In this document: one piece after another, positions 7,319 through 15,742 of the stretch
How positions within the stretch are numbered: position 1 is the first letter of the stretch
Layout: each line of letters begins with the position of its first letter
Assembly (NCBI GenBank): GCA_018374355.1
Contig: JAHAFI010000039.1
Location: 1-25,846 of the forward strand
DNA: 25,846 bases
Source: Clostridiales bacterium
Lineage (GTDB): Bacteria > Bacillota > Clostridia > Lachnospirales > Lachnospiraceae
Reading direction: 5' to 3'
Notes under the pieces: model-generated
What the model saw: the letters and a program-made list of their open reading frames with translations, nothing else
Told to the model about the DNA's origin: nothing
The model's database searches: none
Made by a program: the position numbers and the translations under genes

Positions 7319-8673
7319 AGAAGTACAACGAAAGAGAAGAAAAAGAAATCGAGGTGCTGGCAAAACAGTACCGTGAGTTTCTGGATCTGGGAAAGACCGA
7401 AAGAGAATGTGCAGAAAATATCTGCCGGATTGCAAGGGAACATGGTTTCCGTGATCTGGAAGAGATTCTGGAAAAGGGAGAGACACTGAAAGCTGGAGAC
7501 AAAATCTACGCTTCCAATATGAAAAAAGGCGTTCTGATGATGGAAATCGGAGAGGAAGATCTGGAAAAGGGAATGCTGTTTGTAGGTTCCCATATCGACT
7601 CCCCGAGACTGGACATCAAACAGAATCCGTTCTATGAGAACAGCGGCATGGCATATATGGACACCCACTATTATGGCGGAATCAAAAAATACCAATGGGT
7701 TGCATCTCCCATGGCCATCCATGGAACCGTAGTGAAAACAGACGGAACAAGTGTGGAGATTATCATTGGTGAGAATGCGGAAGATCCGGTAGTTGGCGTG
7801 ACCGATCTTCTGGTTCACCTGTCCGCACAGCAGATGGATAAAAAGGGCAGTGTAGTGATCGAGGGTGAAGCGCTGGATCTTCTGGTAGGAACCCGTCCGG
7901 TAGATGATGAAAAAGCGGAAAATCCGGTGAAAACTTATGTCTTGAACCTTCTGAAAGAAAAATACGGCATTGAGGAGAGAGATTTTGTATCCGCAGAGCT
8001 GGAAGTGGTTCCGGCAGGAAAAGCGAGAGATTTCGGTCTGGATGCCAGCATGATTATGGCTTACGGACAGGACGACAGAATCTGTGCATTCTGCTCCCTG
8101 ATGGCATTTTTACATAGTGAAACCAAACGGACAAAGGTCTGCCTGTTTGTAGATAAGGAAGAAATCGGAAGCGTTGGCGCTACCGGAATGGAATCCCGTT
8201 TTATGGAGAATACTGTGGCTGAGGTTATGAATTGTCTGGGACAGTATTCCGAGCTGAAGCTGCGCAGAGCCCTGAAAAATTCCAGTATGCTGTCTGCAGA
8301 TGTAAATGCGGGCTATGACCCTCTGTATGCAGAAGCATTTGAAAAAAATAACGCAGCATTTTTGGGAAAAGGGGCAACCAACAGCAAATACACAGGGGCA
8401 AGAGGAAAAGGCGGCTCCAACGATGCCAATGCAGAATATCTGGGCAGACTGAGACAGGTATTCGAAGCAAATGATGTGATGTACCAGACCGCAGAACTGG
8501 GCAAGATCGATGTGGGCGGCGGCGGAACCATCGCATACATCACAGCAGCCTACGGTATGGAGGTTGTGGATTTGGGAGTGCCGATCTTAAATATGCATGC
8601 TCCGTACGAAGTAAGCTCAAAAATCGATGTGTATGAGACCAGCAAATGCTACAAAGCATTTTATGAGATGTAA
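7315..8673 (+). CDS. M18 family aspartyl-type aminopeptidase
   Basis: This 452-residue cytosolic zinc metallopeptidase of the M18 family removes N-terminal, often acidic, residues from peptides and assembles as a large oligomer in characterised members. Metal and catalytic motifs are visible: GSHIDSPRL with H93 and D95, DKEEIGS with E282 and E283, SADVNAGYD with D329, and MHAPYE with H428. The C-terminal half has the family's GKGGSNDANAEY segment. Length is normal. The start overlaps the previous stop (ATGA), with GAGAGGAG twelve bases upstream. It is co-transcribed with the upstream membrane protein and probably with helD, which follows after 39 bases without a visible terminator. It is likely a housekeeping peptide-recycling enzyme. 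Confidence 0.93.
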   Translation: MKKYNEREEKEIEVLAKQYREFLDLGKTERECAENICRIAREHGFRDLEEILEKGETLKAGDKIYASNMKKGVLMMEIGEEDLEKGMLFVGSHIDSPRLDIKQNPFYENSGMAYMDTHYYGGIKKYQWVASPMAIHGTVVKTDGTSVEIIIGENAEDPVVGVTDLLVHLSAQQMDKKGSVVIEGEALDLLVGTRPVDDEKAENPVKTYVLNLLKEKYGIEERDFVSAELEVVPAGKARDFGLDASMIMAYGQDDRICAFCSLMAFLHSETKRTKVCLFVDKEEIGSVGATGMESRFMENTVAEVMNCLGQYSELKLRRALKNSSMLSADVNAGYDPLYAEAFEKNNAAFLGKGATNSKYTGARGKGGSNDANAEYLGRLRQVFEANDVMYQTAELGKIDVGGGGTIAYITAAYGMEVVDLGVPILNMHAPYEVSSKIDVYETSKCYKAFYEM

Positions 8674-8712
8674 AAACAGATTTGGGGCGTACCTGAAAAA
8701 AGGATGGATGAT

Positions 8713-10818
8713 ATGACAGAGCAAACGGCTTATCTGAACGAAATTTTGGAAAAACTGAGAGAAAGAATTCAGAGAATCAACCAGTCTCTTCTGGAAGGGG
8801 AGAAAGAGGTTGAGGGGATGCATGAGTATTACTGGGAAAACTACACGGAGATGGACCAGTACGGCTATGAAAATTTTGACAACCAGCAGGCTCTTTTGAA
8901 TCAGCTCAATACAAACCGGCAGCAGTTGAAAATGAAACGGCGATTGAAAAAGCTGCTGGATTCCCCCTACTTCGGCAGGGTGGATTTTCAATATGAGGGA
9001 GAGGATGAGCCGGAAACCTTTTATATCGGAATCGGGAACTTTGCGGAGGACACAGGAAAAACCCCTTTGATTTATGACTGGAGAGCTCCGGTAAGCGGAC
9101 TTTTCTATGATTTTGACAAGGGGGAGGCCTCCTATCAGGCTCCCGGAGGACTGATGGAGGGAGAGATTACTTCCAAATGGCAGTATAAAATTCGGGGCGG
9201 CAGGCTGATTTACGGATTCGAGAGTGATATGAAGATCGATGACGATATCCTGAAAGCGGAGCTGGGAGCAAACGGCGATGTACAGTTGAAAAACATTATC
9301 CGAACCATCCAGAAGGAACAGAATGCGATCATCCGAAACACCAAGGACAGGATTCTGGTGATACAGGGGGTGGCGGGAAGCGGAAAGACCTCTGTTGCCC
9401 TCCATCGGATCGCCTATCTTTTGTATCATGACAGAAAGAATCTGAAATCCTCCAATATCCTGATTCTGTCACCCAACAGCGTATTTTCCGACTATATTTC
9501 CCATATCCTGCCGGAGCTGGGAGAGGAAAATATTCAGGAGATGAGCTTCGATCTGTTTGCCTATCAGGAACTGAAGGATGTAGTCAGGGACTGTGAAGAC
9601 AAATACGATATGATCGAGCGGAACATGAAAAATCCTGAGGGAAGAAAGCAGTTCTGGGAGAAACAGTCGCCGGAATTTATCAGCCGGATGGAAGAATTTA
9701 TGCTGGAGCTGGAAGACGGGCTGATGCGCTTTCGGGATGTGGAATACCGAAGCTATCAGATTTCCTCCTCCCGTCTGATTGAGTTGTTTTATTCCAGATT
9801 TCTGGAAACACCTCTGCTGTCCAGAATGGACGCGGTGATGGAATATCTGATAGACGAGTATGAGACGCTGGCAGGGAAAGACCTTTCGGAGGAAGAACGG
9901 GTGGTCTTTGAAGAGAAATTCCTGAAGCTGTATGAAACGAGGGATTTGTACCTGCTGTATTATAAGTTTCTTGAGTATGCAGGATGTGCTCCTGCGGCGC
10001 CGTACCGGGAGGAGAAGGATGAGCGTATACTGGGCTATGAGGATGTCTATCCTCTGCTGTATATGAAATACCGGCTGGTAAGTCCGGGAAGCAGACGGAA
10101 TATCAAGCATCTGGTCATTGATGAGATGCAGGATTATTCCCGGATGCAGTACATGATTCTGGCCGCATTATTTCCGTGCAGGATGACTATTCTGGGGGAT
10201 AAGGCTCAGACCATGGATGAACAGCAGCAGGACGTTACCCGATTCCTTCCAAAGATTCTGGGAAAGGATATGCGCAAAATCGAGATGAACAAGAGCTACC
10301 GCAATACCGTTGAGATTGCCCGGTATGCGGCAGAAATTGCGGGGATTACCGATTTGGATCTGTTTGAACGCCACGGAAAGCCTGTGGTGGAGAAGAATTT
10401 TTACAGTGTAAAAGAAGCGCTGGAGGAAGCAGTGAAAAATCTCCGGCTCAGGGAGACGAATGGGGAGGCTTTGGAAGAAGTCTCTGAAGAGGGCGTTTAT
10501 GAGACAGCGGCAGTTCTTGCCATGACAGAGGAGGAAGCGGTAGAAATTTACAGAATTCTGGAAGAAATGCCGGAGCTGTCCCGGAAGGTTTCCTATCTGA
10601 ACCGGGACAGCAGCAATTTTTGTAAGGGACTTACCGTTACCACCTTTTATCTGGCAAAGGGGCTGGAGTTTGATCAGGTGTTCACTATTTACGGAAAGCA
10701 GAAAGAGGATGCCCTGATCCGTCAGGCGAAATATATCTGTGCCACCAGAGCGCTGCATCAACTGCTTATGTATCATATAGAAGGGGAAAAGCATGGGACA
10801 GACATGGGAGCTTTATGA
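8713..10818 (+). CDS. helD: HelD-type UvrD/Rep superfamily 1 helicase
   Basis: This 701-residue protein resembles HelD, the RNA polymerase-recycling motor of Firmicutes. It has an N-terminal antiparallel coiled coil (about 1-75), which in HelD reaches into the polymerase secondary channel. Walker A is GVAGSGKTS (219-227, K225), motif II is DEMQD (470-474), and the motif VI-like CATRALHQL lies near the C-terminus. In the family, ATP hydrolysis strips stalled RNA polymerase from DNA. The start at 8713 is favoured over the in-frame ATG at 8704: AAAAAAGG ends at 8703, which leaves nine bases before 8713 but none before 8704. The 3' end overlaps the AraC gene by 26 bases. Another superfamily 1 helicase remains possible, but the coiled-coil N-terminus supports HelD. 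Confidence 0.88.
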   Translation: MTEQTAYLNEILEKLRERIQRINQSLLEGEKEVEGMHEYYWENYTEMDQYGYENFDNQQALLNQLNTNRQQLKMKRRLKKLLDSPYFGRVDFQYEGEDEPETFYIGIGNFAEDTGKTPLIYDWRAPVSGLFYDFDKGEASYQAPGGLMEGEITSKWQYKIRGGRLIYGFESDMKIDDDILKAELGANGDVQLKNIIRTIQKEQNAIIRNTKDRILVIQGVAGSGKTSVALHRIAYLLYHDRKNLKSSNILILSPNSVFSDYISHILPELGEENIQEMSFDLFAYQELKDVVRDCEDKYDMIERNMKNPEGRKQFWEKQSPEFISRMEEFMLELEDGLMRFRDVEYRSYQISSSRLIELFYSRFLETPLLSRMDAVMEYLIDEYETLAGKDLSEEERVVFEEKFLKLYETRDLYLLYYKFLEYAGCAPAAPYREEKDERILGYEDVYPLLYMKYRLVSPGSRRNIKHLVIDEMQDYSRMQYMILAALFPCRMTILGDKAQTMDEQQQDVTRFLPKILGKDMRKIEMNKSYRNTVEIARYAAEIAGITDLDLFERHGKPVVEKNFYSVKEALEEAVKNLRLRETNGEALEEVSEEGVYETAAVLAMTEEEAVEIYRILEEMPELSRKVSYLNRDSSNFCKGLTVTTFYLAKGLEFDQVFTIYGKQKEDALIRQAKYICATRALHQLLMYHIEGEKHGTDMGAL

Positions 10819-11635
10819 ACAGAAAATCTTAAAAGATAAAGAATTTCCGTTTCAGATCTATATCAACAAGGTAAATAAAAAAAGCTGTTATTTTTCACCC
10901 CACTGGCATGAGCATATCGAGATGCACTATGTGGCTTCAGGAGAATGCAGGATTATGCTGGATCAGGAGGAGGTGCACGCCCATCAGGGAGATCTTGTCA
11001 TAGCCAACAGCAACGTGCTCCATTCCGGCTACTGCGACGGGACTCCGGTGGAGGAGATGTACTTGATTTTTGCTCTGGAGGATATTTCCGGGGAACTGGC
11101 AGAGAAGAACGTGATTTTTCCGCTTCTGGTCAAGAATCAGCCGGAGATCAGCCAAATGATGCTGAAAATCCGTGAAGAATACGAAAATCAGGATATTGGC
11201 TGGCATCAGGCCTGCAAGGGCGGGCTTTTGCAGGCGCTGGCCTGTCTGGTACGCCATGAGGGTACCCAGATGCTTTCGGACAGTGCCAGCATCAAAAGGA
11301 GAAAAAATCTGGAGCGCTTCAATACCGTGAACCGGTATATCGGAGAACACTACATGGAGCCGATCAGCAATGCCCAGCTTGCAAACATGATCCATCTGAG
11401 CGAGGACCGGTTCAACCATCTTTTCAAAGAGAGTATGGGAATGCCCCCGCTGCAGTATATCAACGAAATCCGCTTGAAGAAAGCCATGAGCCTTTTGAAA
11501 AAGGGGGAATTTACCGCCACGGAGGTTGCCGATGCGGTGGGATTTTCGGATTATAATCATTTCGGAAGAATGTTCCGGCGGCATTTCGGCTGTACGCCCA
11601 TGGAAGCGAAGGAAAATATCCACAAATCAAAATGA
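10793..11635 (+). CDS. AraC family transcriptional regulator
   Basis: This 280-residue regulator has an N-terminal cupin sensor domain (His-rich HWHEHIEMHYV near 37-47) and a C-terminal double helix-turn-helix AraC/XylS domain (about 178-276). The second helix-turn-helix carries the conserved VADAVGFSDYNHFGRMFRRHFGC-type region near 243-265. Such cupin-AraC proteins usually activate carbohydrate genes when a sugar binds. AAGGGG lies six bases before the start, inside the end of helD. A strong terminator follows, then a promoter-like -10 and the five-gene sugar isomerase/oxidoreductase operon, its most likely target. It could be made from the upstream sbcDC-helD transcript, which would give basal levels. 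Ligand unknown. Confidence 0.92.
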   Translation: MGQTWELYEQKILKDKEFPFQIYINKVNKKSCYFSPHWHEHIEMHYVASGECRIMLDQEEVHAHQGDLVIANSNVLHSGYCDGTPVEEMYLIFALEDISGELAEKNVIFPLLVKNQPEISQMMLKIREEYENQDIGWHQACKGGLLQALACLVRHEGTQMLSDSASIKRRKNLERFNTVNRYIGEHYMEPISNAQLANMIHLSEDRFNHLFKESMGMPPLQYINEIRLKKAMSLLKKGEFTATEVADAVGFSDYNHFGRMFRRHFGCTPMEAKENIHKSK

Positions 11636-11692
11636 AAACATACCCGCCGGGCTTGCTGCCTGCGGAAATAAACAGCAGAATCGTATGAGTTT

Positions 11693-11731
11693 GTAGCAAA
11701 AGAAAGCTATCTTTCTTTTGCTGCTTTTTTT
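11693..11731 (+). terminator. Strong intrinsic terminator after the AraC gene
   Basis: The arms at 11693-11706 and 11711-11724 (core AGCAAAAGAAAG / CTTTCTTTTGCT) form 14 pairs, one a wobble, around a CTAT tetraloop. Seven T residues follow. It separates the long upstream transcript from the sugar operon. Confidence 0.9.
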
Positions 11732-11736
11732 ATAAT
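11731..11736 (+). promoter_or_regulatory. -10 element of an activator-dependent promoter
   Basis: A perfect TATAAT directly follows the terminator T-run. No acceptable -35 lies 15-18 bases upstream, since those positions are the terminator stem. This is the usual look of a promoter that needs an activator, here presumably the AraC protein encoded just upstream. The leader would be about 45 bases with AAAGGAG at 11771-11777. Confidence 0.45.
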
Positions 11737-11786
11737 GTACTTATCAAAAGTTTGGAAAAAATAACAAAAAAAAGGAGAATAAGGCT

Positions 11787-12758
11787 ATGAAATTAGGAAC
11801 TTTTAACGTGGTTTTAGGCGGAATGCCTTTTGACGATGCGTGCAGATTTTTATCAGAGAATGGTGTACAGATGGTGGAGATCGGATGCGGCGGATATCCG
11901 GGAAAAGCACACTGTGACGCAGCTGAACTTCTGGCCGATGATGCAAAAAGAGAAGCATTTATGGCTACCCTGAAAAAATATAATCTGGAAATCAGCGCTC
12001 TGAGCAGCCATGGAAATATGGTACATCCAAATCCTGAAATCGCAAAAAAATTCGATGATGATCTTACTGATGCCATCCTTCTGGCAGAGAAACTGGGAGT
12101 ACCGGTAGTAAATACCTTCTCCGGATGCCCGGGAGGAAGCCCGGAAGACAAGATGCCGAACTGGGTTACCTGCCCATGGCCGGAAGACTTCTCAGAAGTT
12201 CTGGAATACCAGTGGAATGAAGTTCTGATTCCTTACTGGAAGAAAAAAGTTGCTTTTGCAAAAGAGCACGGCATTCACAAAATCGCTCTGGAACTGCATC
12301 CGGGATTCTGCGTATACAATACAAAATCCCTGCTTCGTCTGAGAGAAGCTGTAGGACCGGAAATCGGTGCAAACTTTGACCCAAGCCATCTGATCTGGCA
12401 GGGAATGGATCCATGTGCATGTATCCGTGAACTGGGTAAAGCAGGAGCGCTCTTCCATTTCCATGCAAAAGATACAAAGATTGATTCCATCAACTGTGCA
12501 TTAAACGGTGTTCTGGATACCACACACTACGGCGATGAGATCAACCGTTCTTGGATTTTCCGTTCCGTAGGATACGGCCATGGAGAAGATTTCTGGAAAG
12601 ATATCGTTTCCGAGCTTCGCCTTGCAGGATATGACTATGCACTGAGCATCGAGCATGAAGACAGCCTGATGTCCGGCAGAGAGGGACTGTTAAAAGCAAT
12701 CCACTGCCTGCAGAATGTATTGATTTTTGAAGAAAGAGGAGAAATGTTCTGGGCATAA
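11787..12758 (+). CDS. Sugar phosphate isomerase/epimerase family TIM barrel (first of three)
   Basis: This 323-residue cytosolic protein is of the xylose-isomerase-like TIM-barrel superfamily (AP endonuclease 2 fold). Likely divalent-metal ligands appear in the family order: E169 in ALELHPG, D198 in NFDPSHL, H226 in HFHAKD and E289 in SIEHED. It is longer than the other two barrels in the operon, with extra sequence around residues 230-260. Relatives include epimerases, inosose dehydratases and the lyases acting on 3-keto glycosides. The true substrate is not visible. AAAGGAG lies nine bases before the start. It is the first gene of the operon behind AraC, with the next gene 28 bases downstream. 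Codons are biased to GAA, AAA and CTG, suggesting strong expression. Confidence 0.87.
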   Translation: MKLGTFNVVLGGMPFDDACRFLSENGVQMVEIGCGGYPGKAHCDAAELLADDAKREAFMATLKKYNLEISALSSHGNMVHPNPEIAKKFDDDLTDAILLAEKLGVPVVNTFSGCPGGSPEDKMPNWVTCPWPEDFSEVLEYQWNEVLIPYWKKKVAFAKEHGIHKIALELHPGFCVYNTKSLLRLREAVGPEIGANFDPSHLIWQGMDPCACIRELGKAGALFHFHAKDTKIDSINCALNGVLDTTHYGDEINRSWIFRSVGYGHGEDFWKDIVSELRLAGYDYALSIEHEDSLMSGREGLLKAIHCLQNVLIFEERGEMFWA

Positions 12759-12786
12759 GCCAAACAGAACAGACAGGAGAAGAACA

Positions 12787-13836
12787 ATGAAACATAATAT
12801 CGCAATGGTCGGCTTTGGTGGAATGGCAGGCTGGCATTACAATCTGATTGAGAGTATCGATGATCTTACCGTAGCAGGTATTTGGGATATTAAAGAGGAG
12901 CGCCGTGAATACGCTGCCTCCAAAGGAATTCATGTATATAACGGACTGGAAGATCTGCTGGCAGACGAGCAGGTGGATCTGGTATTGATCGCTACACCGA
13001 ATGACGTACATAAAAGTATTGCCATTCAGGCAATGGAAGCAGGAAAGAATGTAGTTTCCGAGAAACCGGTAACTCTGTGTTCCGAGGATCTGCAGGAGAT
13101 GATCGATGCTTCCGAAAGAACCGGTAAATTTTTCACCGTACATCAGAACCGCCGCTGGGACGAAGATTTCCTGACGATGAAAGAGATTCTGAAAGAGGAC
13201 AAGTTAGGTGAGATTTTCCGTATCGAATCCAGAGTTCACGGCTCCAGAGGTATTCCGGGAGACTGGAGACAGGAGAAAGAGCATGGCGGCGGAATGGTTC
13301 TGGACTGGGGAGTACATCTTTTGGATCAGGCTCTGCTGGTTTATCCCGAAGTAAAATTAAACACCGTATATGCAACTGTGACAAACGTAACCAACCAGTT
13401 GGTGGATGACGGATTCACTGCTGATCTGGGATTTGCGAACGGCGTGCACATGCTGATCGAAGTGGGAACAAGCAATTTCGTTTCCCTGCCCCGCTGGTAC
13501 GTTCTGGGAACCAACGGAACAGCAGTGATCGAAGACTGGGATCTCAGCGGCCGTATCGTACGGGCATCCGGCGTAGATGAGGGAGATGTGGTTCCTGTTA
13601 TCACAGCAGCAGGTCTGACAAAGACCATGGCTCCGAGAAGAGAAGACAGCATCTATACAGAAGAGCTGCCGAAGATGAAAAGTGATATCCGTGACTTCTA
13701 CCGGAACGTTATGGGTGTACTGGAAGGAAAAGAAGAAAGAATCATTCGTCTGGATCAGGTAATGCGTGTTATGAAACTGATGGAAGCCATTTTTGAATCT
13801 GCAGAAAAGAATCAGGTTGTCCGTTTTGAAGATTAA
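12787..13836 (+). CDS. Gfo/Idh/MocA family oxidoreductase (first of two)
   Basis: This 349-residue NAD(P)-dependent dehydrogenase has an N-terminal Rossmann domain with GFGGMAG (9-15) and the family's cofactor-site EKP motif at 92-94 in VSEKPVT. The C-terminal beta-sheet domain contains GGGMVLDWGVHLLDQ, whose Asp and His are the usual catalytic residues. Family members oxidise or reduce a sugar or inositol hydroxyl, often at C3. The start at 12787 has AGGAG seven bases upstream and gives the conserved MKHNIAMVGFG; an upstream in-frame ATG at 12727 lies inside the previous gene and adds a non-conserved charged tail. Its position between two TIM-barrel isomerases suggests that keto-sugar intermediates are passed between them. 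Confidence 0.9.
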   Translation: MKHNIAMVGFGGMAGWHYNLIESIDDLTVAGIWDIKEERREYAASKGIHVYNGLEDLLADEQVDLVLIATPNDVHKSIAIQAMEAGKNVVSEKPVTLCSEDLQEMIDASERTGKFFTVHQNRRWDEDFLTMKEILKEDKLGEIFRIESRVHGSRGIPGDWRQEKEHGGGMVLDWGVHLLDQALLVYPEVKLNTVYATVTNVTNQLVDDGFTADLGFANGVHMLIEVGTSNFVSLPRWYVLGTNGTAVIEDWDLSGRIVRASGVDEGDVVPVITAAGLTKTMAPRREDSIYTEELPKMKSDIRDFYRNVMGVLEGKEERIIRLDQVMRVMKLMEAIFESAEKNQVVRFED

Positions 13837-13874
13837 CAGCAGTCTGTCTGAGAGCGTAAAGAGAGGGTTTTAAC

Positions 13875-14639
13875 ATGGAAAGATTACCAATTGCCGTACA
13901 GGTATACTCTGTACGGCAGGAGGCGGAAGCCGATTTTGCCGGAACAATGGCAAAAATAAAAGAGATGGGCTATGACGGTGTTGAATTAGCAGGATTATAT
14001 GGAAAAACGCCTGCCGAGATCAGAGCTTGTCTGGATAGTGTGGGATTGAAAGCGATCAGTGCACATATTCCCTATGAAGAATTTGAAAAAGATCTGGAAG
14101 GAACAGTGAAAGCGTATCAGGAAATCGGCTGTGAATTTGCAGGGATTCCATGGCTTTCCGAGGAACGGCGTTACGGCGGTGAAAAATACGAAGAGACGCT
14201 TTCCTATATTCCGGTGATCGCAAAAGCATGCCGGGAACATGGAATGCAGTTGATGTATCATAACCATGATTTCGAATTTGCAAAAGCGGAAGACGGAAGA
14301 TACCATCTGGATATTCTGTACAGCACCCTTACACCGGAGGAGCTGTGCGTGGAACTGGATACCTGCTGGGCAAAGGTTGCCGGAGAAAATCCTGCGGAGT
14401 ATCTGATGAAATATCAGGGACGCTGTCCGGTAGTACATATCAAAGACTTCAGAAAAAAAGAAGAAGTAGAGCTGCTTGCACTGGGCGAAGGTGAACAGAA
14501 TCTGGAAGAACTGACCGACAGTGTGGTAAAATGCGGCGCGAAGTGGTTCATCATTGAGCAGGATGATCATCCATACGGCACACCGATGGGTAACCTGAAA
14601 AAGAGCATTGACTGTTTAAAAAATATTATTGAAAAATAA
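13875..14639 (+). CDS. Sugar phosphate isomerase/epimerase family TIM barrel (second of three)
   Basis: This 254-residue xylose-isomerase-like TIM barrel is close in style to IolE/IolI-type inosose enzymes. Visible motifs are YHNHDFEF (near 130-137), VELDTCW with a likely metal Asp, VVHIKDFR with a likely metal His, and FIIEQDD with a likely metal Glu near the C-terminus. Family members isomerise, epimerise or dehydrate sugars with a divalent metal. GAGAGGG lies seven bases before the start. It follows the first oxidoreductase by 38 bases, and its stop codon overlaps the ribosome binding site of the second oxidoreductase. It could be a dehydratase or epimerase for a keto sugar; the sequence alone does not settle this. 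Confidence 0.87.
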   Translation: MERLPIAVQVYSVRQEAEADFAGTMAKIKEMGYDGVELAGLYGKTPAEIRACLDSVGLKAISAHIPYEEFEKDLEGTVKAYQEIGCEFAGIPWLSEERRYGGEKYEETLSYIPVIAKACREHGMQLMYHNHDFEFAKAEDGRYHLDILYSTLTPEELCVELDTCWAKVAGENPAEYLMKYQGRCPVVHIKDFRKKEEVELLALGEGEQNLEELTDSVVKCGAKWFIIEQDDHPYGTPMGNLKKSIDCLKNIIEK

Positions 14640-14653
14640 AGGAGCATAAGAAA

Positions 14654-15730
14654 ATGAGAACATTAAAAATCGGAATTGTAGGATGCGGCGGTATTGCAAA
14701 CGGAAAACATCTGCCGGCAATCAAAAAGAACGGAAAATTCGAAATCGTAGCACTGTGTGACCTGATCGAAGAAAGAGCAGTGAAAGCAAGAGAAGAGTAT
14801 GCAACACCGGAAGCACGCATCTACACAGATTACGAAGAACTGATCAAAGAAGATCTGGATGCAGTTTATGTACTGACACCAAACAACGCACATGCACCGG
14901 TTGCTATCGCTGCAATGAAAGCCGGAAAACATGTTATGTGTGAAAAACCGATGGCAAAAACTTATGCAGAAGCAAAAGAAATGGTAGAAACAGCAAAAGA
15001 AACAGGTAAAATCCTGACAATCGGTTACCAGAACCGTTACAGAGCAGATTCCCAGTTCCTGAAAGCTGCATGTGAAAACGACGATCTGGGAGAAATCTAC
15101 TTCGCAAAAGCTCATGCAATCAGAAGAAGAGCAGTTCCTACATGGGGTGTTTTCCTTGATGAAGAAAAACAGGGCGGCGGTCCGCTGATCGATATCGGAA
15201 CACATGCACTGGACCTGACACTGTGGACCATGAACAACTACGAACCGGAATCCGTAACAGGATCTGTTTTCCGTAAACTGGCTGACCAGACCAATACCGG
15301 AAATGCATGGGGAGACTGGGATCCGGAGAAATTTACCGTAGAAGATTCCGCATTCGGATTCATTAAAATGAAAAACGGCGCTGCTATCCAGTTGGAAGCT
15401 GCATGGGCACTGAACAGTCTGGAAGTAGATGAAGCAAAAACAACTCTCTGCGGTACAAAAGCAGGTGCAGATATGAAAGACGGTCTGCGCATCAACAGCA
15501 TCAAATACGGAAAACAGTGTGTAGAAAAACCGGCTCTGGATGCAGCAGGAGTAGCATTCTATGATGGTACAGAAGATCAGCCGCAGGATATCGAGCAGGA
15601 AGTATTCTACAATGCAGTTGTAAACGACGCTCCTCTGACTGTAAAACCGGAACAGGCTCTGGTTGTAACCCAGATTCTGGAAGCAATCTATGAATCTGCT
15701 AAGACAGGAAAGACAGTATACTTTGACTAA
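14654..15730 (+). CDS. Gfo/Idh/MocA family oxidoreductase (second of two)
   Basis: This 358-residue NAD(P)-dependent oxidoreductase has a Rossmann glycine motif GCGGIANGKH (10-19), the EKP motif at 97-99 in MCEKPMA, and the catalytic-type DIGTHALDL segment with D180 and H184. It differs clearly from the first oxidoreductase, so the two probably handle different steps, for example oxidation of the incoming sugar and reduction of the product. AAAGGAG overlaps the stop of the preceding gene, nine bases before the start. Its codons are strikingly uniform (Glu mostly GAA, Lys mostly AAA, Arg AGA or CGT, Ala GCA), stronger than in its neighbours. This marks it as probably one of the most highly expressed genes here. 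Confidence 0.91.
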   Translation: MRTLKIGIVGCGGIANGKHLPAIKKNGKFEIVALCDLIEERAVKAREEYATPEARIYTDYEELIKEDLDAVYVLTPNNAHAPVAIAAMKAGKHVMCEKPMAKTYAEAKEMVETAKETGKILTIGYQNRYRADSQFLKAACENDDLGEIYFAKAHAIRRRAVPTWGVFLDEEKQGGGPLIDIGTHALDLTLWTMNNYEPESVTGSVFRKLADQTNTGNAWGDWDPEKFTVEDSAFGFIKMKNGAAIQLEAAWALNSLEVDEAKTTLCGTKAGADMKDGLRINSIKYGKQCVEKPALDAAGVAFYDGTEDQPQDIEQEVFYNAVVNDAPLTVKPEQALVVTQILEAIYESAKTGKTVYFD

Positions 15731-15742
15731 GGAGACAGTGGG

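Noticed and set aside
8617..9429. 270-codon open frame antisense to the helD start
   Set aside because: Shadow of the M18 and helD coding frames; no ribosome site and no recognisable domain.
12727..12786. Upstream start for the first oxidoreductase
   Set aside because: It overlaps the end of the isomerase gene and adds a non-conserved charged tail; AGGAG precedes 12787.
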